This document shows, piece after piece, positions 1 through 8,566 of a DNA stretch of 64,000 bases. Within the stretch, counting starts at the first letter, position 1. Each line of letters opens with the position of its first letter. The notes under the pieces are model-generated. The model made no database searches and was not told the DNA's origin. It was given only the letters and a program-made list of their open reading frames with translations. The stretch lies in NCBI RefSeq assembly GCF_001457795.1, contig NZ_LN898211.1, positions 764,979-828,978 of the forward strand, written 5' to 3'. A program made the translations under genes and the position numbers. This stretch comes from Olsenella massiliensis (GTDB taxonomy: Bacteria; Actinomycetota; Coriobacteriia; Coriobacteriales; Atopobiaceae).

Positions 1-71
1 ACATCGAGAGGTGTATAGGAGACAGGCCCGGGCCTGCGGCGGGGGTCTCCGACCTGGCGTCGGGGGACATT

Positions 72-368
72 CCCATAGGTCTGCGGGCCCCGCGCGCGGG
101 CTCCTACCGGTTCCTATAGGCTCGCGGACGACGCGCACGGATTCCAATAGGTTTGCGGATGTAGTGCGCGGGTTCCTATAAGTTTGAGGACCTCTCCCGT
201 GCAGAGCTATAGGTTTGAGGAAAAAGGGGAATTCCTACCTGGGCAAACGCCGCGACGATTCCTCAAACCCATAGGTCTGTCTCCTCCGGCCTCTCAAACC
301 TATAGGCGCGTGGCGACGCCGCCCTCAAACGTATAGGTGCGCGGCGCCGCCGCCCTCAGGCCCAGAAG
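72..368. repeat. Palindromic repeat array A: phased 15-bp repeats around a 40-bp core
   Basis: Left-arm copies of a 15-mer close to CCTATAGGTTTGAGG start at 72, 113, 144, 175 and 206. Right-arm copies in the reverse orientation (CCTCAAACSTATAGG) start at 261, 292 and 323, with a decayed copy at 354. Spacing is 31 bp except one 41-bp step. Between the arms lies a 40-bp core (221-260) containing TTCCTACCTGGGCAAA. The stretch from about 26, including the flank left of the first repeat, is closely similar to array B near 35,962. No ORF here looks coding. The array lies downstream of pth, which ends at 458 on the minus strand. Function unknown. Confidence 0.9.
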
Positions 369-457
369 ACGGCCCGCGCGGCGTGCGCTGCGGCCTCCCA
401 CCCATGTCACGCGTCGCCGACGTCAACGACCCGTCGGCGCGCAACGGCTGGAGGCTC

Positions 458-1054
458 TCATGAGCGCGTCGCCTCGACGCCCCGCGTCAGGCAGCGCTCG
501 CACAGGCTCGCGGCGTCCTCGCAGCTGAGGCAAAGCTCGTCGCGAAGGCCTCCCTTGAGCTGGCGCAGCACGTAGTCGGCCACCTGCATGCGCCCGGGCG
601 GGCGCCCTATGCCCACTTGCAGGCGCGCAAAGTCGCGCGTTCCCAGCTTGTCGGCAATGGAGCGCAGGCCGTTGTGGGCGTTGAGGCCTCCGCCGAGCTT
701 GACGCGCAGCTCCCCTGCGGCAAGGTCGACCTCGTCGTGGACGACGAGCAGCTCCTGGGGCGCGATTCTCAGCTGGCGCATGAGCTTTGAGAGGGGGCCG
801 CCGCTCGTGTTCATGTAGTCCTGGGGCTTGGCGAGCACCACCTCGCGCGCGGCGCCATCTGCGCCCGTCACGGTGACGCGGCAGGTGAGGCAGCCCGACT
901 CGCTCTTCCAGAACGTGACGCCCGAGCGCCCGGCCAGCACGTCAATCGTGACAAACCCAACGTTGTGACGGGTGTGCTCGTACTGCGGCCCGGGGTTTCC
1001 CAGGCCGCAGACGAGGCGAATCTGTCGTTGTCGTGTTGTGGCGCTCGTGGGCAC
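458..1054 (-). CDS. pth: Peptidyl-tRNA hydrolase
   Basis: Cleaves peptidyl-tRNA released by stalled ribosomes so that tRNA is recycled; cytosolic. The 198-residue protein has the family's N-terminal motif LVCGLGNPGPQYEHTRHNVGF with the catalytic His in the TRHN segment, followed by KPQDYMNTSG and the HDEVDL segment. Length fits bacterial Pth. I chose the GTG at 1054 because AAAGGAG lies just upstream; the longer reading from 1108 adds residues not expected in the family. It is the last of three minus-strand genes after purO and the AICAR transformylase. Repeat array A begins about 90 bp beyond its stop. Confidence 0.95.
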   Translation of the reverse strand: MPTSATTRQRQIRLVCGLGNPGPQYEHTRHNVGFVTIDVLAGRSGVTFWKSESGCLTCRVTVTGADGAAREVVLAKPQDYMNTSGGPLSKLMRQLRIAPQELLVVHDEVDLAAGELRVKLGGGLNAHNGLRSIADKLGTRDFARLQVGIGRPPGRMQVADYVLRQLKGGLRDELCLSCEDAASLCERCLTRGVEATRS

Positions 1055-1165
1055 GTCGCTCCTTTGCCGGTGTTCTCTGACGGGCGTCCTCTGACGGCAG
1101 TATGGCACAGGAGGACGTCGCGCGGCGCCCTGGGCTGACGTCTGGCGCGCCGTCCTCCTTGCGTC

Positions 1166-2344
1166 CTAGTGATGGAAGAGTCGCATGCCCGTGAAGCACA
1201 GGACGATGCCGTGCTTGTCGGCCGTCTCGATCACGTTGTCGTCGCGAATGGAGCCGCCGGGCTCCACGATGTAGCTCACGCCGCTCTTGTGGGCGCGCTC
1301 GACGTTGTCGCCAAAGGGAAAGAACGCGTCGGATCCCAGGGTCACGCCCGTCTGCGTGGCGACCCAGGCGGCCTTCTCCTCACGGGTGAGGGGGTCGGGC
1401 CTTTGGGCAAACCACTTCTGCCACTCGCCGTCGGCCAGCACGTCGTCGTGCTCGTCCGAGATGTACACGTCAATGGCGTTGTCGCGGTTGGCGCGGCGGA
1501 TGTCCTCCACAAAGCGCAGGCCCAGCACCTTGGGGTGTCGGCGCAGCCACCAGGTGTCCGCCTTGTCGCCGGCCAGGCGGGTGCAGTGGATGCGACTCTG
1601 CTGGCCCGCTCCCACGCCGATGGCCTGGCCGTCCTTGACGTAGCAGACCGAGTTTGACTGCGTGTACTTGAGCGTGATGAGCGAGACGATCATGTCCACC
1701 TTGGCGGCCTCCGGCAGGTCCTTCGAGGCGGACACGACGTTGCCAAGCAGCTCGCGGTCGATGCGAAAGTCGTTGTGACCCTGCTCGAAGGTGATGCCGA
1801 AGACGTCCTTCTGCTCGACGGGCGCGCAGCGGTAGGAGGGGTCGATCTGAACGACGTTGTAGCGCCCGCCCTTCTTGGCGCGCAAGATCTGGAGCGCCTC
1901 GTCCGTGTAGGCGGGCGCGATGACGCCGTCCGAGACCTCGTGCCTGAGGTAGCGGGCCGTGCGGGCGTCGCAGGTGTCGGAAAGGGCGGCCCAGTCGCCG
2001 TAGGAGCTCATGCGGTCGGCGCCGCGCGCGCGGATGTAGGCGCAGGCGATGGGCGAGAGCTCGCCCTCGTCATCCACGAAGTAGACCTGGCGCTCCACGT
2101 CCGAGAGGGGCGTGCCCACGGCGGCGCCGGCGGGCGAGACGTGCTTGAACGACGCCGCGGCCGGAAGGCCGGTGGCCTCGCTGAGCTCCCGCACGAGCTG
2201 CCAGGAGTTGAGGGCGTCCAGGAAGTTGATGTAGCCGGGCCGGCCGGAAAGCACCGTCACGGGCAGGTCGGACCCATCCCTCATGAAGATGCGGGAGGGC
2301 TTCTGGTTGGGGTTGCAGCCGTACTTGAGCTCGAGCTCGTTCAT
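1166..2344 (-). CDS. purH: Stand-alone AICAR transformylase (PurH C-terminal domain only)
   Basis: Formylates AICAR to FAICAR with 10-formyl-THF, the penultimate step of IMP synthesis. The 392-residue protein opens with MNELELKYGCNPNQKP and carries AASFKHVSPAGAAVG, KYTQSNSVCYVKDGQ and GAGQQSRIHCTRLAG, which are AICARFT motifs. The N-terminal MGS-like IMP cyclohydrolase domain of ordinary bifunctional PurH is absent. The missing activity is supplied by the PurO-type gene immediately upstream (2431-3075). Start at 2344 is preceded by AAGGAGAG; the ORF could be read from 2383 but without support. Confidence 0.93.
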   Translation of the reverse strand: MNELELKYGCNPNQKPSRIFMRDGSDLPVTVLSGRPGYINFLDALNSWQLVRELSEATGLPAAASFKHVSPAGAAVGTPLSDVERQVYFVDDEGELSPIACAYIRARGADRMSSYGDWAALSDTCDARTARYLRHEVSDGVIAPAYTDEALQILRAKKGGRYNVVQIDPSYRCAPVEQKDVFGITFEQGHNDFRIDRELLGNVVSASKDLPEAAKVDMIVSLITLKYTQSNSVCYVKDGQAIGVGAGQQSRIHCTRLAGDKADTWWLRRHPKVLGLRFVEDIRRANRDNAIDVYISDEHDDVLADGEWQKWFAQRPDPLTREEKAAWVATQTGVTLGSDAFFPFGDNVERAHKSGVSYIVEPGGSIRDDNVIETADKHGIVLCFTGMRLFHH

Positions 2345-2430
2345 GGTGCCTCTCTCCTTGATGCGTGGTGGCTGGCTTGGCACGAGGCGGCCGGGGCCGC
2401 TGCGCGGACGTGTCCCGCGCAGCCGGGCCG

Positions 2431-3075
2431 CTAGTCGCCGAGGTTCTTGTTGTAGAGCGTCACCGTGCCCCTGACGTTGGCGTAGAGCGAGACCTTGTTG
2501 TCCTCGTCGAGGGCGTCCCAGAGCTCGTCGGGGGAGGGAAGCGTCACGGCCACGGGCTCGCCGGCAAAGCTCGGAAGTGGGTCACCGTCCGTCTGATACG
2601 TGCTGACGAAGTAGCCCACGCCTTCGTCGGCCGCCTCATAGAAGAAGAGCTCACGCAGGCAGCGCCCTGAGGCCGAGGCGGGGTCGCGCTTGAGGATGGC
2701 GAGTTCGAAGCCGCCGTCCTCGTGGATGACGGCGCTGATGCGCGGGGTGAAGTTGGGGGCGTCCGGCTCGTACGTGCGCGTCCGGCATCCGGCCCAGAGG
2801 CCGCCCGCCTGGACGATGGTGTCCGTCTGGTCGCCGTTGGTGACGACGAGGTCGCCGCCCATGCGCCGGACGGGGTGGTAGATGATGAGGCTGGGGTCCT
2901 CCATCTTGCCGGGGTCATGCGCCTCGGTGCGGATGCCGTCCTCGGTGAGGGTGAAGACGCGGTTGCGGCTGTTGGCGCTGCGCCCCATGATCCAGTAGTA
3001 GGCGCACCCCCTGCCCACCACGATGCCGCGCCCGGGGTAGGGGTTGCCCCTCAAGAGCTTGCACAGGTCCTGCAC
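2431..3075 (-). CDS. purO: IMP cyclohydrolase, PurO type
   Basis: Closes the ring of FAICAR to give IMP. The 214-residue protein begins with the conserved GNPYPGRGIVVG segment and continues with WIMGRSANSRNRVF and ED(P)SLIIYHP, as in the PurO/IMP_cyclohyd family first described in archaea. Start is GTG at 3075, with GGAAGGG upstream; ORF extension to 3174 has no family similarity that I can see. It is the first gene of a minus-strand cluster with the AICAR transformylase 86 bp downstream, so the two last steps of purine synthesis are encoded side by side by separate proteins. Confidence 0.88.
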   Translation of the reverse strand: MQDLCKLLRGNPYPGRGIVVGRGCAYYWIMGRSANSRNRVFTLTEDGIRTEAHDPGKMEDPSLIIYHPVRRMGGDLVVTNGDQTDTIVQAGGLWAGCRTRTYEPDAPNFTPRISAVIHEDGGFELAILKRDPASASGRCLRELFFYEAADEGVGYFVSTYQTDGDPLPSFAGEPVAVTLPSPDELWDALDEDNKVSLYANVRGTVTLYNKNLGD

Positions 3076-3319
3076 GGTGCCGTCCCTTCCTTGGTCGTAT
3101 GCCCTCTGGCCCTGACGCAGAAGGCACGCCCCCCCTCTGGCGAGGGATGCGTGCCCAGACGGTCGGCAGGTCATGTCTGCGCTGCTCCACCGTGGTGTCC
3201 CACGAATCTCCGTCAGTCACAGCGCGTTCTTGTCCCCACTGTAGCACGTAGGCGGCGTCGTGGGGCGTCACTCGGCTAGAATGGGTCTGTCCGGTTGGTC
3301 GAGCATGGGGCGGAGGCAC

Positions 3320-4429
3320 ATGTCTGGTTCGGAGGGCGCGCAGGTGCGACCCGGCGCGTTGGGTCCCCTTGGACGAGCGCTCAGGGGCCTCTTTGACGTG
3401 CGCGAGGGCAGGGCGAGCTTTGACACCATCCGCGAGCGCTTCGTCAGCGGCTCTCGCCTGGACGGCCCGCACCTGTGCATCCTCATCGTCGCCATGCTCA
3501 TCGCGTCGGTCGGCCTCAACACCGACTCCACTGAGGCCGTCATCGGGGCCATGCTCATCTGCCCGCTCATGGGCTCGGTGCTCGCCATCTCGTACTCCGT
3601 GGCGACGATGGACCGCCGGCTGCTGCGCGACGCGATCCTGGGTCTGATGATCCAGGTCGTCATCTGCCTGGTGACCTCGGCCCTCTACTTTGTCGTCTCG
3701 CCGCTCTCCAACCAGACCAACGAGCTCGTGGCAAACTCGAGCCCCACGGTCTGGGACATTCTCGTGGCCCTCGCCGGCGGCTTCGCGGGAGGTCTGGGCA
3801 ACTCCAGGAGGCAGGAGCCCTCCACGCTCATCGCCGGCGTGGCCGTGGCGACGGCGCTCATGCCGCCGCTGTGCGCCGCGGGCTACGGCATCGCCGCGCG
3901 TGACCTCGGCACGTTTTTGCCGGCGCTCTACGAGTTCGTCATCAACGTGGTGTTCATCTCGCTCGCGGCGGAGGTCGTCCTGGTGCTGCTGCGCGTTCCC
4001 CTGCTCAGGGACCTCAACGGCGACGGCGTGGTGACCGCGGAGGAGAGCCATGAGGCGACGCGGCGGTCTCGACGCATGAGGGTCCGTCTTGCCGTCGCGA
4101 CCCTGCTCCTTGCCGTGCCCGCCGTCTTCGTGAGCTCCAACGTCGTGCGAGACACGATGGCGCAGAACGACGGGTCGGTGTTCCAGAAGACGGACCAGTT
4201 TGGCGTGGGCGTGACGACGCGGGAGCTGTCCGTGGTCTGCCCCGACCTCGTCAGCTATCGGGTGGGCGTCGAGAGGGAGTCCGCGCCCGGGTCAAAGGCG
4301 GTCACGGAGAGGACCGTGGCCACGGTCACGACGTACGAGGACGTGCCCGCGGGACTCAAGACCCAGATGGAGGCTCTCATCAGGATACATGCCCCTCATC
4401 TGGACTCCGTGCGCTTCGTGGTGAGCTGA
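3320..4429 (+). CDS. DUF389 integral membrane protein
   Basis: A 369-residue membrane protein of the DUF389 (TIGR00341-type) family; substrate unknown. Conserved features are SRLDGPHLCILIVAMLIASVGLNTDS, the GAMLICPLMG segment and GVAVATALMPPLCAAGYG, each in a predicted membrane helix; about six to seven helices lie between residues 40 and 270. The last 100 residues are soluble. Start chosen at 3320 because CGGAGG lies 4 bases upstream. The gene is divergent from purO across about 240 bp that must hold both promoters. Confidence 0.85.
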   Translation: MSGSEGAQVRPGALGPLGRALRGLFDVREGRASFDTIRERFVSGSRLDGPHLCILIVAMLIASVGLNTDSTEAVIGAMLICPLMGSVLAISYSVATMDRRLLRDAILGLMIQVVICLVTSALYFVVSPLSNQTNELVANSSPTVWDILVALAGGFAGGLGNSRRQEPSTLIAGVAVATALMPPLCAAGYGIAARDLGTFLPALYEFVINVVFISLAAEVVLVLLRVPLLRDLNGDGVVTAEESHEATRRSRRMRVRLAVATLLLAVPAVFVSSNVVRDTMAQNDGSVFQKTDQFGVGVTTRELSVVCPDLVSYRVGVERESAPGSKAVTERTVATVTTYEDVPAGLKTQMEALIRIHAPHLDSVRFVVS

Positions 4430-4593
4430 CCTTTCCCCCTTGTCGTCCCGCTCGCCCCCGACGCGGCCTTTTCGCGCGCGCCTTGTGGCGAGTCGGGCGA
4501 GCGCGCGATTTGCGGCAGGGGGCCTTTTGGCCGGGGCTACAATGCACCAGACAGTCATCAAAACCACCCTTCGCGCCATCCAGGAGGAATCAC

Positions 4594-5730
4594 ATGCCAC
4601 AGACGCACGCCGTCAAGGTCATCCTGCTCACGGGCTATCTCGGTGCCGGCAAGACGACCCTTCTCAACCATCTGCTCCAGAACGACGAGGGCATTCGCGC
4701 CGCCGTCATCGTCAACGACATCGGCGAGGTCAACGTGGACGCCAGCCTCATCGCAGACGGGGGCCTCTCCGAGACGGACGACCTCATCCCGCTGACCAAC
4801 GGCTGCATCTGCTGCACGCTCTCCGACGACCTGGCCCGCCAGCTGCGCGCCATCGCCGACGCCGGCATCTTTGACTACGTCTTCATCGAGGCGTCGGGCG
4901 TCTGCGAGCCCATACCCATCGCCTATACGATCAGCGCCTTCTGCAAGCAGGGTGCCAGCGAGAGCGCCCCTCTGGCCCTGGACAACATCGTCGCCGTCGT
5001 CGACGCCGCCCGCATGTTCGAGGAGTTTGACGGCGGCGCCGCCCTGCTTGCCGAGGACGTTTCCGAGGACGACGTCGAGAGCCTTCTCATCCAGCAGATC
5101 GAGTTCTGCTCCACCGTCGTCCTCAACAAGGCCGACCTCGTGAGCCCCGACCAGCTCGCCGAGCTCAGGGCCCTTGTCCGCAGCCTGCAGAAGGACGCGG
5201 TCATCGTCGAGGCCGAGCGGGGGGACGTGCCCGTGGGCGAGCTTCTGAACACGGGGCGCTTTGACTTTGACGCCGCCTATCGCTCGCAGGCGTGGCAGGA
5301 CGCCATGGTGCATCCCGAGGAGCACGAGAGCCCCGAGGTCCTGGAGTACGGCATCTCGACCTTCATGTACGAGCGGCGCCGCCCCTTTGACGTCGACCTG
5401 CTTGACGGTGTCGTAAGGAGCTGGTCGCCCGCCGTCATCCGGGTCAAGGGGATGCTTTGGGCCGCCCAGGACCCCGACATGTGCTACGTCTTTGAGAAGG
5501 CGGGCCGTCAGGCGAGCCTCACTGAGGGGGGCCTCTTCATGGCCTCCGCCCCCGCCGACGAGCTCGACGCGCTTCTCAAGGCCAATCCCAACGTGCTCAA
5601 GGACTGGGATCCCGTGCTGGGAGACCGCATGACGCGCCTGTGCTTCATCGGGCGGGGCATGGACCACGACGCGCTCATCAAGGATCTGGACGGCTGCCTT
5701 GTGGCCGCAGACGACGTGACGGCCGTCTGA
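4594..5730 (+). CDS. CobW/ZNG1-type G3E GTPase metallochaperone
   Basis: A 378-residue G3E-family GTPase. Walker A GYLGAGKTT is at residues 14-22, the metal-binding GCICC at 70-74, FIEASGVCEP follows as the switch/Walker B region, and LNKADLV is the base-specificity motif; a CobW C-terminal domain follows. The family transfers metals, often zinc, to client proteins. There is no cobalamin gene nearby, and a Zur-type regulator and znuACB lie at the far end of the window, so zinc is the likelier metal (inference). AGGAGGAAT precedes the ATG. I saw no clear Zur box upstream. Confidence 0.9.
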   Translation: MPQTHAVKVILLTGYLGAGKTTLLNHLLQNDEGIRAAVIVNDIGEVNVDASLIADGGLSETDDLIPLTNGCICCTLSDDLARQLRAIADAGIFDYVFIEASGVCEPIPIAYTISAFCKQGASESAPLALDNIVAVVDAARMFEEFDGGAALLAEDVSEDDVESLLIQQIEFCSTVVLNKADLVSPDQLAELRALVRSLQKDAVIVEAERGDVPVGELLNTGRFDFDAAYRSQAWQDAMVHPEEHESPEVLEYGISTFMYERRRPFDVDLLDGVVRSWSPAVIRVKGMLWAAQDPDMCYVFEKAGRQASLTEGGLFMASAPADELDALLKANPNVLKDWDPVLGDRMTRLCFIGRGMDHDALIKDLDGCLVAADDVTAV

Positions 5731-5887
5731 CGATCGTCATGCACGGACGCTTTGCCGTCTCGCGTGGCGGCCGCACCTGATGCCGGCCGCTCGGATCGCT
5801 CGCGCGGCGGCGCTTGTACTACACTAGCCACGACGTCCCGCGCACCGTCAGGGAGCCTCGCGTGCGCACGGCCCGAAAGGAAGACTC

Positions 5888-6307
5888 GTGATACAGGACC
5901 TTGTCAAGGACGAGACCACGCTCACCGCCCGCTGCGAGCGGGCGACGGCCCAGGACGCCGCAGTCGCCCAGGACCTCATCGACACCCTCTCCTCCATCGA
6001 GGACGGCGCCTGCCTAGCGGCCAACCAAATCGGCGTGACCAAGCAGGTCGCGGTCTACCTCGACGACGACAAGGTCGCCCACGTGCTCTATAACCCCCGG
6101 GTCATGATGGGCCTGGGCGCCCAGCGCGTCGAGGAGGGCTGTCTCACGCGCGACGAGGTGTCCAAGGTCACGCGCTATGCCAAGGTGAAGCTTTCCTTCG
6201 ACGAGCTTGAGGACGGCGAGCTCAGGCATCGCATCCGCGACTTCTCGGGCTGGACGGCCCAGATGGTCCAGCACATGGTCGATCACTGCCAGGGCAAGCT
6301 CGTCTGA
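5888..6307 (+). CDS. Peptide deformylase-like protein lacking the catalytic Glu
   Basis: 139 residues, short-type deformylase fold. Motif I reads GACLAANQ (40-47), motif II EEGCLTRDE with the metal-ligand Cys85, and motif III QHMVDH with His129 and His133. In active deformylases motif III is QHExDH and the Glu is the general acid/base; here it is Met130. The three metal ligands are kept, so the protein should bind metal but may not deformylate. Start is GTG at 5888 with GAAAGGAAG upstream. Whether the genome has a second, canonical def cannot be judged here. Confidence 0.85.
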   Translation: MIQDLVKDETTLTARCERATAQDAAVAQDLIDTLSSIEDGACLAANQIGVTKQVAVYLDDDKVAHVLYNPRVMMGLGAQRVEEGCLTRDEVSKVTRYAKVKLSFDELEDGELRHRIRDFSGWTAQMVQHMVDHCQGKLV

Positions 6308-6435
6308 GAGAGCGCGGGGTGCCCGGCATCTTGCCCGAAGCGCGTACAATGTGAGACGAGCGGCCGATGCCTGCCATGAGGATTCCGGATGGGACGGGAT
6401 TCGCATCTGCCGCATGTCGGTCACGAGGAGGACCT

Positions 6436-7311
6436 ATGGACGTCCGGGAGCTCACCCTTCATGCCACTGCCGCGAACCGGGATCTTGACGTCGTCGTCTA
6501 CGGCCGCTCCGGCCGACAGGTGCTCGCGTTTCCCGAGGGCGACTCCTCCTGTATGAGCTGGGAGAACAACGGGCTCGTGGACGCCCTCTCAGGGCTTGTG
6601 GACGAGGGTCTCGTCCAGTTGGTCTGCTTTGACTCCCTGGATGACGAGGCCTGGCATGCGCGGGGCGCCGTGGGGTCGTACCGGCTCGAGAACGTCCAGG
6701 CGTTTCTCTCCTTCGTCGAGAGGGACCTTCCTGCCGTCCTCGCCTCTCTCTCGGGCGAAACGGCCCCGACGCCCCCCATCGCCGCCGGCGTCGGCATCGG
6801 CGCTCTCAACGCCACGCTCGCGGTGCTCAGACGTCCCCAGGACTTCTCGGGCCTCGTCGCCCTCTCGGGCACCTACGACGTGAGCCGCCTGCTGGGGCAG
6901 GAGCTTGACGAGGACTGGCGCCTGCTCTCGCCCCTTGACATCGTGGCGGGACTCACGCCGCGCAAGAAGGCGACGCGCCTGTTGCGGGAGCTGCCCCTTG
7001 CCTTCGTGTGCGGGCAGGAGCCCAGCGAGACGGGCCTGGACACCCAACGGGAGCTCGAGGAGCTGCTGACGTCCAAGGGCGTCGCCGCGACCTTTGAGTA
7101 CTGGGGCTATGACGTGTCCCATGACTGGTATTGGTGGCGCGAGGAGCTGTTTCAGCTGCTTCCCTGCCTTCTCGAGAAGGACGGCCTCGCCACGCGCGCG
7201 CTCGTGGCGCGGGCCTCTCGGGCGCGCCGCGCGGCCTGGCCCCTCTACCGCCCCTGGCCGGTGGGGGCGGTTGGGTTGGCAAGCACGAGGGTGCGGCCGA
7301 GCCTGAGGTGA
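6436..7311 (+). CDS. Esterase-family alpha/beta hydrolase-like protein, nucleophile Ser absent
   Basis: 291 residues resembling the small esterase/PHB-depolymerase-like family (COG4947 type). The elbow that should be GxSxG reads GVGIG at residues 118-122, followed by the expected LVALSGTYDVSRLLG. The C-terminal His region SHDWYWWREEL is intact. The Gly120 replacement of Ser argues against ordinary esterase activity. AGGAGGA precedes the ATG. The C-terminal tail after about residue 255 is Arg/Ala-rich low complexity. Confidence 0.75.
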   Translation: MDVRELTLHATAANRDLDVVVYGRSGRQVLAFPEGDSSCMSWENNGLVDALSGLVDEGLVQLVCFDSLDDEAWHARGAVGSYRLENVQAFLSFVERDLPAVLASLSGETAPTPPIAAGVGIGALNATLAVLRRPQDFSGLVALSGTYDVSRLLGQELDEDWRLLSPLDIVAGLTPRKKATRLLRELPLAFVCGQEPSETGLDTQRELEELLTSKGVAATFEYWGYDVSHDWYWWREELFQLLPCLLEKDGLATRALVARASRARRAAWPLYRPWPVGAVGLASTRVRPSLR

Positions 7312-7484
7312 GCCATGGGTGCTCCCGTCAAACGATGGGGGATGTCATGTGCCCATTGTAGGGGAGTGGGTCGTCTGAGAGGGTCGAGACGCGCGGGGAG
7401 GAGCTCGCGGAGGCGAGACGGGCGCTCACGAAGGCGAAGCGGGACGCCAAGGAGTGCGCCGACCGTCAGAGGCGCGAGGAGCAG

Positions 7485-7811
7485 GTGGTGCTCGACCGGC
7501 AGGACAGCGCCGCGAAGCTCGCCAAGTTCGCGACGGATGCCTGGGTCGAGAGGGACCGCGTCCAGGCCCTCCTGGACGACGCCATCGCCCGGGGTAACGC
7601 CGCCCAGGCCAAGGCCGACGCGGCGGCGAAGGGGCTCTCGGACGCCGAATGGATTTGCGGCGAGGCGCGCTCTCGCGCGCAGGAGGCGGTGCGCCTCAAG
7701 GACGAGGCGGCCCAGCGCGTTCAAGACGGCATCCGGGCCCTCGAGGACGCCAAGGAGGCCTGCCGGCAAGCCGACGCGGCTCTCGCCCAGATCGAGGGCG
7801 ACCCCAGGTAG
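7485..7811 (+). CDS. Small Ala/Glu/Lys-rich coiled-coil ORF, possibly a 5'-truncated remnant
   Basis: The frame from 7362 to 7811 is open and reads throughout as a heptad-like, charged coiled coil (for example EARRALTKAKRDAKE, then KADAAAKGLSDAE), but no ATG/GTG/TTG occurs in frame before the GTG pair at 7485/7488. AGGAG lies 3-4 bases before 7485, giving a possible 108-residue product. The coding character upstream of any start suggests loss of the 5' part. Function unknown. The flanks 7312-7361 and 7812-7888 show nothing recognisable. Confidence 0.35.
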   Translation: MVLDRQDSAAKLAKFATDAWVERDRVQALLDDAIARGNAAQAKADAAAKGLSDAEWICGEARSRAQEAVRLKDEAAQRVQDGIRALEDAKEACRQADAALAQIEGDPR

Positions 7812-7888
7812 CAGAAGGCGCGCGGCGGCCGGCGCCCAGCGCACATCGCGCCCGTGCGGGTCGGTGGCGCGTAAGCCAGGGCGCGGAC

Positions 7889-8503
7889 CTAGAGCGCGGG
7901 GTCGTAGGCGCGCGCGTAGAGCGTGTAGAGCCGGTCAAAGAAGTACGTGACCCCATAGGTGGCATAGATGCGATGCATGGGGCTGCCCTCCTCGGCGCCC
8001 TGGCCGATCGACAGGACCCGGTCGAAGCCGGCGTGCAGCTTGGGGTCGTCGTTGGCCGTGAGGATGACCTTGTAGGCCTCGCTGCGCTCGATGTTCGCCC
8101 GCTGGCGATGGGCGAAGCCGTTGGAGGTCGTCACGACGATGAGCAGGTCGTTCTTGCTCAGGGCCGCGATGCCGTTGGTGTCCGAGGCGCTCTCGCTGAC
8201 GACGCGGACGAGCGTGCCCTCCGAGAGCATGGCCAGCCGGAACTCCCGCAGCGCCAGCGTCGAGGAGTCCGTGCAGAACAGCACCACGTGGGCGCTGGTG
8301 TGCAGGGCGCTCACGAGCGTGCTGAGCGACTCCGAGGCGCAGAGCTCGTCCACGGCGGCGTAGATGCGGGCGAGGTCGGCGCTCAGGCGCCGGCCCTGCT
8401 CGCTCTCCGCCTTGGCGTAGGCGAGGTAGTGCCTGCGCAGCATCTCGCGCTGCTCGTCGGTGATGCCGTCAGGGCGGGACAGGTCAAGGGGTGTGCTGGT
8501 CAT
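7889..8503 (-). CDS. SIS-domain protein (RpiR-like without HTH)
   Basis: 204 residues. The segment TSAHVVLFCTDSSTLALREFRLAMLSEGTLVRVV, then LSKNDLLIVVTTSNGF and YKVILTANDD, follows the order of a sugar-isomerase (SIS) phosphosugar-binding domain as in MurR/RpiR regulators. The N-terminal helix-turn-helix of RpiR proteins is absent, so it may sense a sugar phosphate without binding DNA, or be an isomerase-like protein. AGGAGACC precedes the ATG at 8503. It stands just upstream of an acetyltransferase gene reading toward it on the same strand. Confidence 0.65.
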   Translation of the reverse strand: MTSTPLDLSRPDGITDEQREMLRRHYLAYAKAESEQGRRLSADLARIYAAVDELCASESLSTLVSALHTSAHVVLFCTDSSTLALREFRLAMLSEGTLVRVVSESASDTNGIAALSKNDLLIVVTTSNGFAHRQRANIERSEAYKVILTANDDPKLHAGFDRVLSIGQGAEEGSPMHRIYATYGVTYFFDRLYTLYARAYDPAL

Positions 8504-8566
8504 GACGGTCTCCTGGGATGGGCTTCCTGGCCAGCGGGGTCAAAAAGCGGGGCGAGAGGGACGCAC

